NCBI GenBank assembly: GCA_932521035.1
Contig: OW051492.1
Coordinates: 9,982,001 to 10,046,000, forward strand
DNA length: 64,000 nucleotides
Origin: Oscheius dolichura
Lineage: Eukaryota > Nematoda > Chromadorea > Rhabditida > Rhabditidae
Reading direction: 5' to 3'
Part shown: in pieces, positions 22,167-35,127 of the stretch
Layout of the letters: each line of letters opens with the position of its first letter
Position numbering within the stretch: the first letter of the stretch is position 1
Position numbers and translations under genes: made by a program
Notes under the pieces: generated by a model
Databases searched by the model: none
The model's input: the letters and a program-made list of their open reading frames with translations, nothing else
What the model was told of the DNA's origin: nothing

Positions 22167-25100
22167 TTACACTTTCCTCTCAACCTCGTCTTTAAAGGGG
22201 TTTGTGACACTTAGCGAGGCTACCGTAACCTCGGATGGAACAATGCTGACTGCGTCTTCCATGACCGGTGTCTCATTCAGATCAATCTGTGTCAGAGTCA
22301 TATCCTCCGAATTGGCTGGCGGTTGTTGCTGTCCATTTCCTGCTTCCAATTGTGCCGGGACCATTTCTGCCTGTTGAACCACAGCCGACGCCGTGTAGAT
22401 GGGACTGGCATGGGCAGGAGAAAGGGCTTCAGCATATCCGGGGGGCTTTTCCGGCCAGGGGGCTTCATGGTACTGTGGGGGCGAATTAGCCGGGCGGTGT
22501 TGGTACGTGACTTGGCGATCGTTTTGGGTCCTGGAGGGAAAATAATTTATCAATTGAATTAAACAGTTTCCTACCTTCTTTCCTGCTGAATAAACCGGTA
22601 CAGTAGGAAACAGAATCGCAACTGTAGAGCACAGAGAAGAAGACTTGCCGTAACGGCCAAAATCATAATAACCAGACCGGCAATTGCTAAAAAATTGCTT
22701 CATTTTAAAGAAAAATATATGTTTTACCTGCTCCTTTCAGTTTAAAACTACTTACAGTAATCTGTCCATTCTGACATTGTTTATTATTGTTACCGTACTG
22801 ACAGTAATCCGCTAAGCACTTCTCAGCATGACTGTTACAGTAGGAATCGGACCAGATCACCAAAATCATACTACACGTAGCCCAGAAGATGTAAATGCAC
22901 TGAAAATTGGCGTTACTGTAAAAGATGTGAAAATTTTGAGCCGTAGAAATCCGAATCAGGGCGCGCTTACAGTATGCGCGCGCTGTAACCGCGCTCCGTT
23001 CTAACAACCCGTCAAATTGCATTTTTCTTTATTTTCTTTAGGTTTTTTATCTATTTTTATTTCTTTATAGTAATCTCAACGCTGTAAACATCATAAAAAT
23101 TAAGAAAAAATAAGTAAAAATGGTAATAATAGCGATTAGGATGGGGTTTAGAATGGAGCGCGGTTACAGCGCGTCCTAGCCGACTTTGACTCATTTTTTT
23201 GAGTTTCTACGGTAACTATTATCTTACAACACCATAGTTACAAGTAAATGGGCAATAAAAGAAAAAAAAACTGAACTAACCAGCCATAAACAGTAGGTTG
23301 AAATGAATCCCAGCTTGCGTTGACGTACACCCATGGATAGGACGAAGACAAAGAAAAAGCAGAAGGAGATCTCCAATAGATAGAAGAAGAGCGAGGTGAC
23401 GAACATCAGAGAAAAGACCTGGGCCACAAGGACCATCGATGCCATCACTCCGACGCATCCCTGGAAATGGTTGATTTCCCCTGTTCCTTTTCCCATTCCC
23501 CATGATTTAGAGTCAGAGCAGCTGCTATCAGCTGTTTTATCAGCATTTTCCTGTTTTCCTGAAGTTACCGTACTCCTTTGCGCCTGTTAGATAGAGCGCC
23601 TTTACACCCACTTGCAAATTTGGACCAAAGCGCGCGAAATACGGGTTTGCAACAATTTTTCGCGGGCAATTCAAATTTCTTAAAAGTTCTACTGTTTCCC
23701 GGTAAAATTACAGTACCCCCGCGTGTCTACGACGTCAAAAAAGCCGTTAATTTTTATCAGTGGCCGCCTGTTCTTGATGAACCTTCTTTTTTTCCTGATA
23801 CCAGCAAAAAAGGGAACAATGGGATGAAATGGTATCAGACTTCACGTGACCTTCATATCCATATGAGGACAGAGAATTTCGTTTACCTAGTCTCGTTTTA
23901 TTATTTGACAATAGAGGAGAGGGCGGCTAGGGCGAGGGAGGAGGCAGGGTATAACAACAACTCGGTAGGTCAACGGAACTTCGGTCTAACTAACTTTGCG
24001 TATCTTATAAACAAAAAAAGGTCTTACAAAATGAAATTTTGTGTTCTAGGCCGTGTATTTTTGATTAAAAATGATGAAAAAGACCAATTTAAACCGAAAA
24101 TTAAGAGAAAACGAGCCGAAATTGAAAAATAGGGAGCAAGAGAGCATTTCCCAGCCTGGGAACCCCAGAACCTTTGGATTGCGATATCCGCACCCGTAAA
24201 AACTCGGCAGAAACGATTCTCCATATTCTAAATAACAGTTTGGTATATTTGGTCCCTGCCGAGGTCGTACAGGTGCAGCTACAGGAAGCGGGAAAGTCAA
24301 AAGGCCCGGAAACGGGAGTTACGGTAACTTTTGCGTTGTTTTTCGGTCAAAATAGGGAATTTTTCGAGAGAAAGTTACTATAGCTCTTATTTTATGGAAA
24401 ACTTTGGTAATTTAGCGGAAAATTTCAAGAAACGCTCTTACTGTACCAAATGGATTCACTCTCGGCTCTGTCCTAGATATTCTGATCTCCTACATCCGTA
24501 AAATCTCGGCAAGACGGAGATATAAAGGCGTCACAGTTTTGTAACGGTTTTGAATAAAGATGATCCTCCTGCCGAGACTTTACAGGTGCAGAGGATCGAG
24601 CTATCGAGGACCGAGCCTTCCTTCCGCTCCCTTCTCCCTAATCACCGGATGGCGTAACCTAATCCCTGCCGGTCCCTGACCAAGTGGAGTATTATGGGAG
24701 ACACCTGGAGTACTTCTAGGTTGCCCTTTATCTTACCCCCTCTCCCAGGTCACGGAGAGAGCAGAGAGGGAGTGAGAGAGGGCGAGCATTGTTTGTTTGA
24801 ATTTCTGCTGCAATGCTCAACTGGTTCCCATATGATAGGGGGGTGATTGCTCTCTCTCTCTCTCTCTCTTTCTCCTGCGATTTCTTGTGAAATTTATCAG
24901 GGTGTGTGTCCAAATCGATCGCCTCCCTTCCCTGGGAAAAATGGAGCGGCAGGGAGTCTTTTCTCCCCCTCCCTCCCTATCTAGCTGTTCGTGTACTGAT
25001 CGGACGGCGATTATTATTCACGGGGGATACTAAAGACGGGGGAGAGATTGAATGCGCTACGAATGGACTATTCAATATGGTCAGGGAGATATTATATTAT

Positions 25101-25512
25101 AGTGGACGGAGAGAGGAAAAGAAGCTGGTTAAAGAGGCTCAAGAATGACTATCGTCGCCGGATTGGAGATACCGCAATGGCGCGAAAGGGAGGACATTTC
25201 AAATTTTGGAGCCAAAAATTAAGGTTAACCTATTTTTAGGCTTGTTCAACACATTTTTAACAACTAAATTATTCTTTATAGTGTTTAGATTGCCCCGGGA
25301 ATCTCAAATTTCCATGAAATGGGGAAACACAGTACCACAGCGCTGTCTAACTGTGGCTCTTTGGTTTTAATAGTTAGAAGGTTCCGAAAGGCTATTTTCA
25401 GGGTTTTTGATGTTTTATAGGTCATTTTGGTTGCATTTTCGTATTAAAGGGAGGAAAAGAACTCACGCTAAGCGGATAGTTGAAAAAGAGACGTGGCTCA
25501 TTTTCATACATG
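22167..25512 (-). CDS. Four-TM protein with PPxY tail (paralogue B)
   Basis: Exons 25512-25468, 23460-23281, 22899-22728, 22686-22575, 22530-22167; 290 residues. The 15-residue N-terminus MYENEPRLFFNYPLS parallels the N-terminus of the gene at 14536-16233 and joins in the same phase to TM1. TM1-TM2 are in exon 2 and TM3 in exon 3. The loop before TM4 carries a cluster of cysteines (YC, KC, YC, QC), so disulfides are likely if it is extracellular. The tail has PPQY and PPGY plus SPP/KPP motifs. The first intron is about 2 kb and contains family A repeats. An alternative start at 23496 would avoid the far exon, but the parallel with paralogue A favours the model given. Confidence 0.75.
22974..23175. 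repeat. Family B copy, nearly perfect ends
   Basis: Left CGCGCGCTGTAACCGCGCTC and right GAGCGCGGTTACAGCGCG are exact inversions over about 18 bp. Intronic in paralogue B. Confidence 0.8.
24186..24290. repeat. Family A-related short element
   Basis: Outer cores GCACCCGTAAAAACTCGGCAG and CTGCCGAGGTCGTACAGGTG face each other, but the central ATTCAAAACTGTTAC segment is absent. Similar short forms lie at 28402-28500 and 43037-43140. Confidence 0.65.
24480..24605. repeat. Family A copy
   Basis: Left end mutated (TACATCCGTAAAATCTCGG), right end intact apart from TTTACAGGTGC. Centre in the orientation of 7099-7219. Confidence 0.75.
24850..24873. repeat. (CT)n microsatellite
   Basis: About 12 uninterrupted CT units, with shorter CT runs at 25699-25715. 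Confidence 0.85.
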
Positions 25513-25894
25513 TGGGTCTGCCGGCTTGTCTCGTCGGAGAGGGGGGTTAGACCAGTGATGGGAAGAGATCGATGGCTGTGAAGAAATGAAAAGGAGAGGT
25601 GATAAGGAGGGGCAGGAAAGAGCAGAACAGCTCACACGGCGAGACACACACACCCCCCAACAGCCCTGGCAAACAGTGAATGTGGCGGCTAAGGCGACGC
25701 CTCTCTCTCTCTCTTTTGGTGGACGGCGTCAAAGAAATAAATACGTGGCGTGGCAGGGTGTAGACTGGCGGCAGAACAGCGACGACGGCGTGACATAGCG
25801 ACCACAACGTGTGGGAATCCACGGCACAGGACGGGAAAAGGGAAATAAGATGGTTATGACCGGGGAGAGGGGAGAGACCAGGGACCTGGATAGT

Positions 25895-26006
25895 CTGGTC
25901 TACTGCACCCGTAAAGTCTCGGCAGACGGATCATCTTTATTCAAAACTGTTACAAAACTGCGAAACCTTTATATCTTCGCCTTGCCGAGACTTTACGGGT
26001 GCAGCG
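25895..26006. repeat. Family A copy upstream of paralogue B
   Basis: Both terminal cores are exact (CTGCACCCGTAAAGTCTCGG and the inverse). Confidence 0.8.
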
Positions 26007-26349
26007 GAACCATGAAAAAGAGCGGTGGGCTTCTAATTTGGACAGGAAAGCTCCGGACAGCTCTATCCCCTTCAAAGGGACTGAATTGACCCCAATTATG
26101 TATCCTAGACCTTTAAAATATTGTCCAAGTATTTTCAGCTGTATAGAGCGCATCGTGACGGTCATTTTGCTATAAAATATAACGAAATTAACCCCTAGGA
26201 GACCATTTTAAAAGTGTGATGCTCTGCTCTTCAAAAAACCAACCTAAAGAATGTTTTATAACCAAAAAAATAATAATTAACAGTAGGATGAAAAAAACAA
26301 GGAAAAGAGAGATTATAGGGTGTGTGTGTTTTCGAAAATGGCTCCATTT

Positions 26350-29300
26350 TTAGTGGAGAAAGCGTCGTGCCCTTTGGACGACTCGACGTCTCGTGTCCCA
26401 CTTCTCCAGCCAGCCACGAAGATCGTCTTCTTGCAGTTGTCTCCATTGGATATTCATACGGATCTGCTCGTAAATCTGCTCCAATTTAGCACTGCTTTTT
26501 TCTACCTGAATTTTTAACATTATTTGACGATTTTTTCAAAATGCGCACGCTGTAACCATTCTCTGTTCTAAATCCTTGTAAAATCGTTATTATTACCATT
26601 TATGTGATTTTTTCTTAATTTTTATGATGTTTACAGTGTGTGGATTACTGTAAATGAAGAAAAATAGAAAAAAAAACTAGAAATAATGGGAAAAAATGAA
26701 GGAAAATCCAATCGAACTGGTTGCTATAATGGAGCGCGGCGCGCGCTTTCGACTCGCGTTTTCCGGGATTACGGTATAGTGATTTTTAATGCCTAATTTA
26801 ATAAATGAGACCTACAGATTTTCTATCTTTGAGAAATTCTTGCAATTCGTGTAGTTCCTCCCGGGTACTCAGCCGTTCTCCTACTGCACGAATGCATGCG
26901 ATTAAAAGATTTGAACTTTCTCCTAATCTAAAACTTTTCTATCTTATAAATATAGAATACAGTAACCCACATCTTAACAAATTCATCAAAGTGCAGTTTA
27001 AAATGCCGCCAAGCCATCGGTCGGGCGACTTCATTCGACATAATGTGATGAATAACCCGGGGAACGACGCCGGGCCGGATTGTGTTATGATCCGTGCAGA
27101 GTTTTAGGAGTTTTGTAATCGAAGCGGGGTCCCTGGTCCCGGTCAGAGCTGCCAGAAGATGTTGTTTCTCCGTTACGGTACGGGTTTCATTCAGCAAAGC
27201 GCTCAGAGTCCTCTCAAAGGTGGCCGTGCCTCCTTGGCGTACTCCTTCCTCCAAAATGATTCCCGTCAGCTCTGGCGGAGGCCTGAAACACTTTATAGTA
27301 TAACAATCTAAATTGAGAATAGTCTGAGCTTCATTTTGAACCCAAATTTACTGGAGAAAGTGAAAATTCGGGATATTTTTGTCCAAAAGCGATTGGAGAT
27401 CTCCAGAAATTCAAAATTGTTGGGTTTCACGCTTTTTTTAGACTTTCTTTTATTTTTAAACGTCATACAATAAAGACAGCAAGGTAGAGAAAACCCTGAG
27501 TTTAATTTTGAGCCCAAATTTAATGAAAAACGTGAAAATTACGACTATTTTTCAAAAAAATGGCGCGAGATTCCCAAAAATTCAAAATGCTTGAGTTTCG
27601 CGCCTGTTTTACATTTTCTTTTATTATAAAACAAATTTCACAAAGAGCACAGGGTAAAGAAGACCGTAAACTCCATTGTAAGATCGAAAATACTGTAAAA
27701 ATTCCAAATTTCCCTTATTTTCCGTCATTTTTAGGCTAAAGGCATAATATTTGAAGCTAATTTTCAAAAAACGGCATTTTTCCCGCCTACCTGACTTTAT
27801 TCTTATTCCAGTCATTATAAGCGGCCAGTGTCTTCTTTGTACAGTCGCGTATCCGAATCCTGCAGGCAAATTGGACCAACTCAAATCGAAGCGCCGGCTC
27901 TGCACTGGCATTCCAGGCGAATTTATCATACGCTGGGAGGATAACAGATCTCTCAAAGTCCTACAATTAATTTTTATTCAAATTTAGCGGGAAAACTCAC
28001 TTTAAACGTGTTAATGAAGTCCGACTCGTTTATAAGATATTCGATGGTTTTCATGTGGCGGGAGAGCTGCAACCAGACGACGCGGTCTGTCTCTTCTAAA
28101 ATTGAGGTAAGCCACAGTTAGACAGCGGAGTGTACCGTCGGTATAACTCAAAAGATCCATGTAGGTGGAAATATTGAGCCGGACGCCTCGGGACAGTTCA
28201 AAAGCATCCGCCAGGATCATGGTGCGATCAACGGCTGAGAATTCCTGGAACGAAAGAATTTAACCTTTAGAAATATTCTGTAGGATGTCTAACTGTGGCT
28301 GGACTACAGTAATCCCTCAAAAAGAAATATTTTCTGTAGAAAAATATTTCATCAGGCAATTTGTCGCCGAATTCTGGTTCCTCGGACTTTCCTCTCGTTT
28401 GCAACCCGCACCCGTACAATCTTGGCAGTAGAAACTTTTAGGAACTGTAGAGTTTAGTGAAATCATAGTAGCGGCCGAGATTTTACAGGTGCGGCGGCAC
28501 AGAATGTGGAAAAACTAGGAAGTTGCAGTTTCGTGGGAAAAGGGGGCTTTTTTGGTTATTTTTTAAATTTTCTCTATTTTTCAACCAAAAGGGGAACTGC
28601 TCCAAGTCTAGAGGAAGCTACGCAGCCAATATGAGCGGGAAAAATCGTTCAATACTCAGCTCAAAACGAAATTTGAGTTTGTTCAAAGCCTCGTAATCCT
28701 TAATAGACGCCTCCTAGTTTCAGTAAAAAGCGCTTCAAACTCGTTTCCACAAAGTGTAGTAGCTTATTTTTGGTCTCGACACTCTTCTGAAGGGATTACT
28801 GTAGTTTTTCCAAGTTTAAAACAATCAAAAGGCCATTTCCTCACCGTGGGGTCGTCTTCCAGTTGGTTGGCCAGTGCCTGATACATTTCTGTGTCATACT
28901 GTACCCGGAAGTATCCGATCCCTCCACTGTTCACCACTGCCCATTTATTCTCCCCTCCTAGTCGAATCGACACGTCTTCCTCGTGTTTCTTCAGCCATTT
29001 CGTTTTCGTCTCCTCTTCTCCATCCACCCTGAATACGAGATACAGCGGCCATTCCGTCTTGTCGCCTTTCCTCATGGAATCATAGAAAAATCTGCTCTAA
29101 ATTACCGTAATTTTAAAATGAAAATGGAGCGCGGTTACCTGATTTCCAGCCTCGATAACGCCGTCATCTTTTGTCGCGACTTTTATCACCGGGTAGCCAA
29201 CCTGGGTGGTGAACTTCTTGGCCAAACCGCTGATGGAAATTCCCTTCCCGAGGTGGGCATTCTTTTCCACAATCTTCCACAGATCTTCCCCTTGGGCATT

Positions 29301-32300
29301 GCCAAACTTGTACTTATTCAAATATTCAATCAAAGCAGTCCGGAAATTCTTCTCCCCCGCCAAATGTTGAATCATATGAATCACGGCTGCCGCCTGGAAA
29401 TTGTATCGTAATTTATTGGGAAACTATTATTTTTATAAAATTTTGGTGTTAAAATGTTCAGAATTTTCTGCTGATTACGAATATGTAACTTGAGAAGTAA
29501 GAAAAGATCAAAAAATTGAAGAAAAATGCGTTTGAAAATTGTTCAGCGAATCTCGGACTGCGCGCTGCCCGCTGTTTACGCTGGTTCGCGCTACAGTAAT
29601 CGAAACACAGTTCTCCTGTCTTTTTAAAAACAGCCAAAAGGACCCGAAGCGACAAGAATCATCTGGAGGCTTATTTTCCTTACCTTATGATAGGCTATAG
29701 CGTCAAAGAGATTGATCAGAGCTTGCCCCTTCTCCGCTGAAGCAATAGCCCTTGAGGAGGGCATTCCATCCAATTCCATCGAACTGATGACATTGTCAGC
29801 AAAGAATCTGGTCATCTGGAAGTTCTTTTATAATTAGAATACCAAAAACATTAAAAAAATCTTACAAAAAAACGAGTTTCTTCTGATCCTCTTCAATTTA
29901 CCCGGGGGTAAAATGAAGAGTACCCCGCTGTTATGCTCAAAATTATCTTTAACCTTTAGGAGAGAAGTTTTAAACATTATAGAGTCTTGAAGAGAAAAAA
30001 TTCTGGGCTATATTTTGGTATTAAAAACGTTCATAAAAGCGCCAGAAAAGGTTGATTCTTATCCAATTTAAAGTTTATAGCCCGCTAACAGAACTGAACT
30101 GGAGATGGCGGGATCCCGCACGGAAAAAAACTCCGTTTGCCGGGGAAATTTAGGCTTAATAATGAGCGAAGAAGAAAACTAACAATATTCCACTCCGGAA
30201 ACAGATTATCCACGCAGCGATATTCCATATAATTGGCGAAACCCTCATTCAAGTAGAGTTCATCGAACCTGAACCCAGATTTTCTAAAATTTTCTCAAAA
30301 ATGGGTCTCACCACATCATTGTGACCAGATTTCCGAACCACTGGTGTGCCACCTCGTGACAAATAACCAGGGCTATATATTCCCTAAAAAGAGCCGAAGA
30401 ATTCGGAGCGTAGAGGAGCGCCGTGTCGCGGAACGTCGCCATCCCCCAATTCTCCATGGCTCCCTCGCTAAAGTCATCCAATGCGATTAGATCTTTAAAT
30501 AACCCGTGGTAATCGTGCTCCAATGCGAACTGACCAATTTTCTCGAGAGGATATGAGATATTAAAGTAGTCCTCAAAGTATTCCAGGGCGCGGACAGCCG
30601 TATCCAGTCCGAAGTCGCTCTGCCCCTTGAGAAGGTCCGACGGAGCGTAGATTCGGACTTCTATCGGCTTCGAGGTCTTCTTCGCCAACTTCCGGGCATA
30701 TTCATAACCGTCGAGGACAGCAAAAGCGACGAGATAGGTACTCATTTTCAGGGTTGGGTGGAACTCATCCAGATACAGGCTGAAAACGCCGCTTTTATTA
30801 CAGGAATTGGGGGTTAGGGGTACTGTAAGTGGAGGAAAAGCCTGTCCTGGTCCTGAAGCGAAAAAATATTCCAAGAAAAACGGGTTCAGTATCGTTTCAG
30901 GACCAAAATCGAATTTCTAGGAACTTCTGGCGCTAAAAAAGCTTCTGTTGTCTAACTGTGGCTGTATTTTCATTAGAAATTTATATATCCGCTTCAGGAC
31001 CAACCTACGAATATTCTAGAACCCCTGGCAGTTTCATTAAAGTCGAAGGAACCCCATTTCACACGGTCTGTGTAAATTGAAACGGAACTCTATTTGCCGA
31101 GAAACTACTTATCGCCGTCTAGACTCGATTTCTGATCAAATTGATAGGTTCTGAACTGGGGAAAGTGTTCGTTTTGAGGAAAAATAGTAAAATTCCAGGT
31201 GAATTAACATATTTCTTGGATTACGGTAGACGCGGCTGGTCAAAGCAGCGAACTGCCGAGATTTTACGGGTGCGAGCCGTAATTTTGCGCCCTTCAAGGG
31301 AGATCCCCATTTTTGGCGTTCCTAGCTTTAAATTTAATTTATTTTTCATTTTTTTCAAAATTTAGCGTTTTTCATGAAATTTTGACTCCAGATTCATGCT
31401 CAGCGTGTGCTATTACCTAGGGCATAATGTTTTTTAGAAAATTTAAGAATAAAACGTTGCTAAACAGCGTGCAACAGAACTGATCCAAAATTCAACAGAA
31501 CTTGAATATTTTTCCCATTTTTCGCCATTTTTTTCTAATTTTTTCCACTAAATAACTTTCCCTGGACTTTACTGACCGCATTTTAAAGGAACCGTCAGGG
31601 ACCTTGACGGGTTACTGTAGCTGCTGAAAATGGCGACGCGAAATTCTTATTTTCACAAAAAACTGAAAGAATCATTCGAAAGAGCGTGAAAAACTACGTC
31701 GAATAAGCTAGGTTTCAGCCAGTTTCTTATTTTGTGTGATAGATATTTTCATAAAACAAAAATGCTTTGGGGACAGTCGCTTCGGAACCATCGTCCCCGG
31801 GGACAAGGTCCCTGACGGTTCCTTTAATGATTTCTACCTACCCATCATGCCGTTCGATGGTCTTTTTGAGGTTCGTATTGGATCGGACCACATTGCCAGC
31901 TTCTCTGACTACGGAGAGGTGGAATTCCGCCTTGAAGGACGGCTCATCAAAGCAGGGAAACGCTCTCCTGGCATAGGTTGGCTCAAATTGTGTCACCATT
32001 GACTTTCTAAACCACTTTTTAATAATATTTAATGGGGGAATTTTCTCACGTCCTGGCTTTCTTCTCATCAGTATGGGTTGATATGTAGAGTCCTTGGAAG
32101 TCATTCAAAACGGATCCTTTAAAATTCAGCTCGAGTTCGATTTTATTATTTGGGTAGATGAATTTTTCCAACTGGAAACCCCACATCGTCAGGGCAGGGC
32201 ACTTTAGGTGATCGGCTTCCATTGGCTTGTTGTTGACCTCCAGGCGGAAGGCTTCGAGAGTCAGGCGCTCGGCGTTCAAAATAATGATATTCGTCTTTTC

Positions 32301-35127
32301 TATTACCTAGAAATTATAACTTACGCTCTCGTCTAATAGAAAATCAAAAAATAGACAATAGTACCGTAATCCTTCAAGAGAAACCAAAAGCGCGCGCCGT
32401 AACCTTGCTCCATTCTAAAACCTTTCCAAATCGCTATTATTACCATTTTTCATAATTTTTTCTTCATTTTTATGATGTTCACAGCGTGAAGATTACTGTA
32501 AAGAAAGAAAAATAGAAAAAATAATGGGAAAAAATGAAGGAAAATGCAGCGCAGCTCGCCGAGGTCGCCACCTCTAAGGTCTAAAATGGCTAAAATGGTC
32601 CCGCAGCGACGACATGCCAGTTTTTAATATATACGTTTCTACCCATTTTCATGTGTTTTTGATGTGTTATTCGGTTTTATCGACCCCAAAATTACTATAA
32701 AATGAAAGAGAAAAACATAAAATAACGCCGAATTGAGAAGATATGAATTATCAGCGAAGTTTATTCTGGAAATCCCCTTTTGAGAGCAAAATAAGATTTT
32801 TGACGAGATACATGTCAGCTTTGGTGTCAAAATGCTGCTCTCAATGTGATTAGTACATTGCAGTAAAAATCAGACAGATCGTATGTCAGTATCATAAAAG
32901 AAAAATTCTTGAAAATCGCAGACTAATTTTGGTTGTGCACATTACGGGCTTGTAAACATCGCGCCGGTCAAAAATATGCAACAAATACCTTGCGTCGATG
33001 AAAACTATATTGGCACCTCATTATTTTCTGGTATTTTTATGTTAAAAATACCCAGAAGAATGAGGTCTATTCCGCACAATTCTTTGGAGATACGTAAATA
33101 GCTTTTCTTTGCAACCAAACCCAAAGAATTATGTGGAATGGAGTTGACCATGCTGGATCTTTTGCAAGTATCAGAAAACTATGAAAATGTCTAGATTTTT
33201 CAGTTTCATCGACGTTCAACAGTTAATTTAAATTTTCAAGTGGCGGGAAAACTGTGGTGCCCGCTTTTGCTCTACGGCGGCGAGCTGTGGCAGTCTGGTA
33301 GGTTGTTTGAATGGAGCGCGGCTACAGCGCGTGCTTCTCAGGCTTACGGTATTTTTTTCTATTTTCTAAAACTTACGTCGAGTGTGATGACTACCTTCCC
33401 TTCCAGGATATTTCCCGTTGCATTTGGGTGCATTGTCAGGGTATAATACAGCGGCTTCACGTCAAGAGGGAGACGATCCGAATCCCAGGGGAAGTTATCA
33501 CATTTCGGCTTCTTTTTCTTGTCCACTTGGGAAGCGGCGCCCTTTTTCTTGGCTGGGAGGTCCTTTTCCTCCTCTTCTGGTTCTTCAGTAGCTGATTGGA
33601 TTTCAATACTCGTTACTAGGTTCTCATCTTCTTCAGGAGCCTCGGTAGTAGTGGTTGGCTCCTCTTCTGAGCTTTTGTTCTCTTCTTTATCGTAGTTTTG
33701 AGTGGTTTCTTCATTTTCTGGATCTTTGACCTCGTTTTTATCCACTCCACCTTAAAAAATGGTATAAAATGGTGCTGAAATTGTTATTTTAGCTGTGAAT
33801 AGTCGCTGATATTGTAGGGCCTGCGCCTGGCCCGCGAATTTCGATGCACGATATTTAGCAGCGTGCTTTTTCATATAAAAAATAGTCCTAGGGTAATTCA
33901 ACACGCTGAGCACGAAAATTTCAAGTAAAACGCTTAATTTCAACGCACAGGGTCAAAAATATGGAATTTAACTGAAATGGATCAAACTGCGCGCGCACCC
34001 GTAAAATCTCGGCAGTTGTTGGGTTATTTTACTCGGCGCCTATCGTAATCCACAAATCATTCAAATCTAACAAAAATACCGGGATTCTCGTCAAATTTTT
34101 ATATTTTCAAGCCTAAAAAGCGCGCAATCTTCAAATTTGCCATATCTCCCCGTGTTTTCCTACCTTGTCCGGAATTTTCCTCCTCTGTAGACCCTACAGT
34201 GGTTGTATCTATCGTGATCTCTCCATTTTGGTCTTCGTCACTTTCTTTTTTCGATTTTTTCCATTTCTTCGAGGTTCTCGTCGTTGTGTCCTCCTCTTCT
34301 TCTTCTTTACTCTCCGTCGTTGTGAGACCTCCCCTCTCTTCTACCGTATCCTCTTCCCCGCTGAATTTCCTTCTCTCCCTCGAATCTTCCAGCTCCATTT
34401 CCTCCGCTAGGGACTCGTTCCTCGGGATAATAAGGCTACTCCCATTGGAGGCAGCAGCGTCCGGCTGTTCTCCCAAAAATCCCTGAATTGTTAGGTTCTG
34501 GAGGGAAAAATAAATGACAAACCAGAGGGAAAGCTCCTTCAGGGGCCAGAGCATTGAGAAAAGCACCGAGGCAGACGCCCAAGAGAAACATGAGAATGGC
34601 GATGAGGGCAGCCAGCCAGACGCCGCACGAGGTACGGGGTTTTCGTTCTTTTGGCGGGGTCCAAACCACTAAAAATTACGGTGGCAGATTACGATATTTT
34701 GGACAGTACAAGAATTTTTGAGTTACTGTAACCGCGCGCCGGTAAACAGCGGGCGCCGAGCGTGGGAAACTTCGTTGAACAAAAAATGCAGTTTTCTCCC
34801 ATTTTCTGACATTTTCTTAATTTTTAAATAAGATATTCGTAATCAGCAGAAAATTCTGAATTTTTTTTCGAGATATGGTACTGTAAATGTGCACCAACTA
34901 ACTCGCGTAAATAGCGGGTAGCGCGCGTCGGGCGAAATTCGCCAACCTTTGCTCAAATCCATTTTTTCCCGCGGTTTTTGACATTTTCATAATTTTTAAA
35001 TTTGATATTCCGAATCAGCAGGAAATTCTGATTTTTTAAAGTGGGTTACGGTACCTGTAGGATTGACGACGCCGCCCTCCTCCAGGCATTCTTCTGCCAG
35101 TAGCCGAGCACTTGCCGGTGTCGGCAT
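26350..35127 (-). CDS. Membrane-bound M1 zinc aminopeptidase
   Basis: Removes N-terminal residues from peptides at the cell surface (family role). Exons: 35127-35055, 34668-34523, 34497-34164, 33750-33377, 32306-32050, 32006-31842, 30779-30535, 30492-30312, 30268-30184, 29815-29684, 29393-29139, 29096-28845, 28244-28136, 28095-28001, 27960-27791, 27282-26971, 26927-26816, 26505-26350; lengths sum to 1151 codons. A short cytoplasmic N-terminus precedes a single TM (about residues 40-62), so it is a type II protein. About 200 acidic, Thr/Lys-rich residues form a stalk. The catalytic part has TQFEPTYARRAFPCFDEP, GAMENWG (about 542-548), HEVAH (577-581) and NEGF with the zinc-binding Glu 19 residues on. 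All key residues are intact, so it should be active. The C-terminal ERAP-like helical domain is complete. A likely trans-splice acceptor lies 40 bp before the ATG. C. elegans has several such genes; which is the orthologue is not clear. Confidence 0.92.
26543..26748. repeat. Family B copy in the last-but-one aminopeptidase intron
   Basis: Left GCGCACGCTGTAACC, right ATAATGGAGCGCGGCGCGCG; the right end has lost the GTTAC part. Confidence 0.65.
27300..27770. repeat. Intronic tandem duplication, unit about 170 bp
   Basis: Blocks GAACCCAAATTTA...GTGAAAATT and TTCAAAAT(T/G)...GGGTTTCACGC recur as GAGCCCAAATTTA...GTGAAAATT and TTCAAAATG...GAGTTTCGCGC, then a third partial copy. All lie in one aminopeptidase intron. 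Confidence 0.6.
31583..31827. repeat. Family D copy in aminopeptidase intron 6
   Basis: Starts TTAAAGGAACCGTCAGGGACC and ends with the exact inverse followed by TTAA. The interior is unrelated to the copy at 13736-13935. Confidence 0.75.
32390..32562. repeat. Family B copy in aminopeptidase intron 4
   Basis: Left GCGCGCCGTAACCTTGCTCC is well kept; the right end is eroded to GCAGCGCAGC. Confidence 0.6.

Noticed and set aside
23578..24132. 184-residue open frame (+)
   Set aside because: No ATG at its start; it lies antisense within the first intron of paralogue B and includes no recognisable domain.
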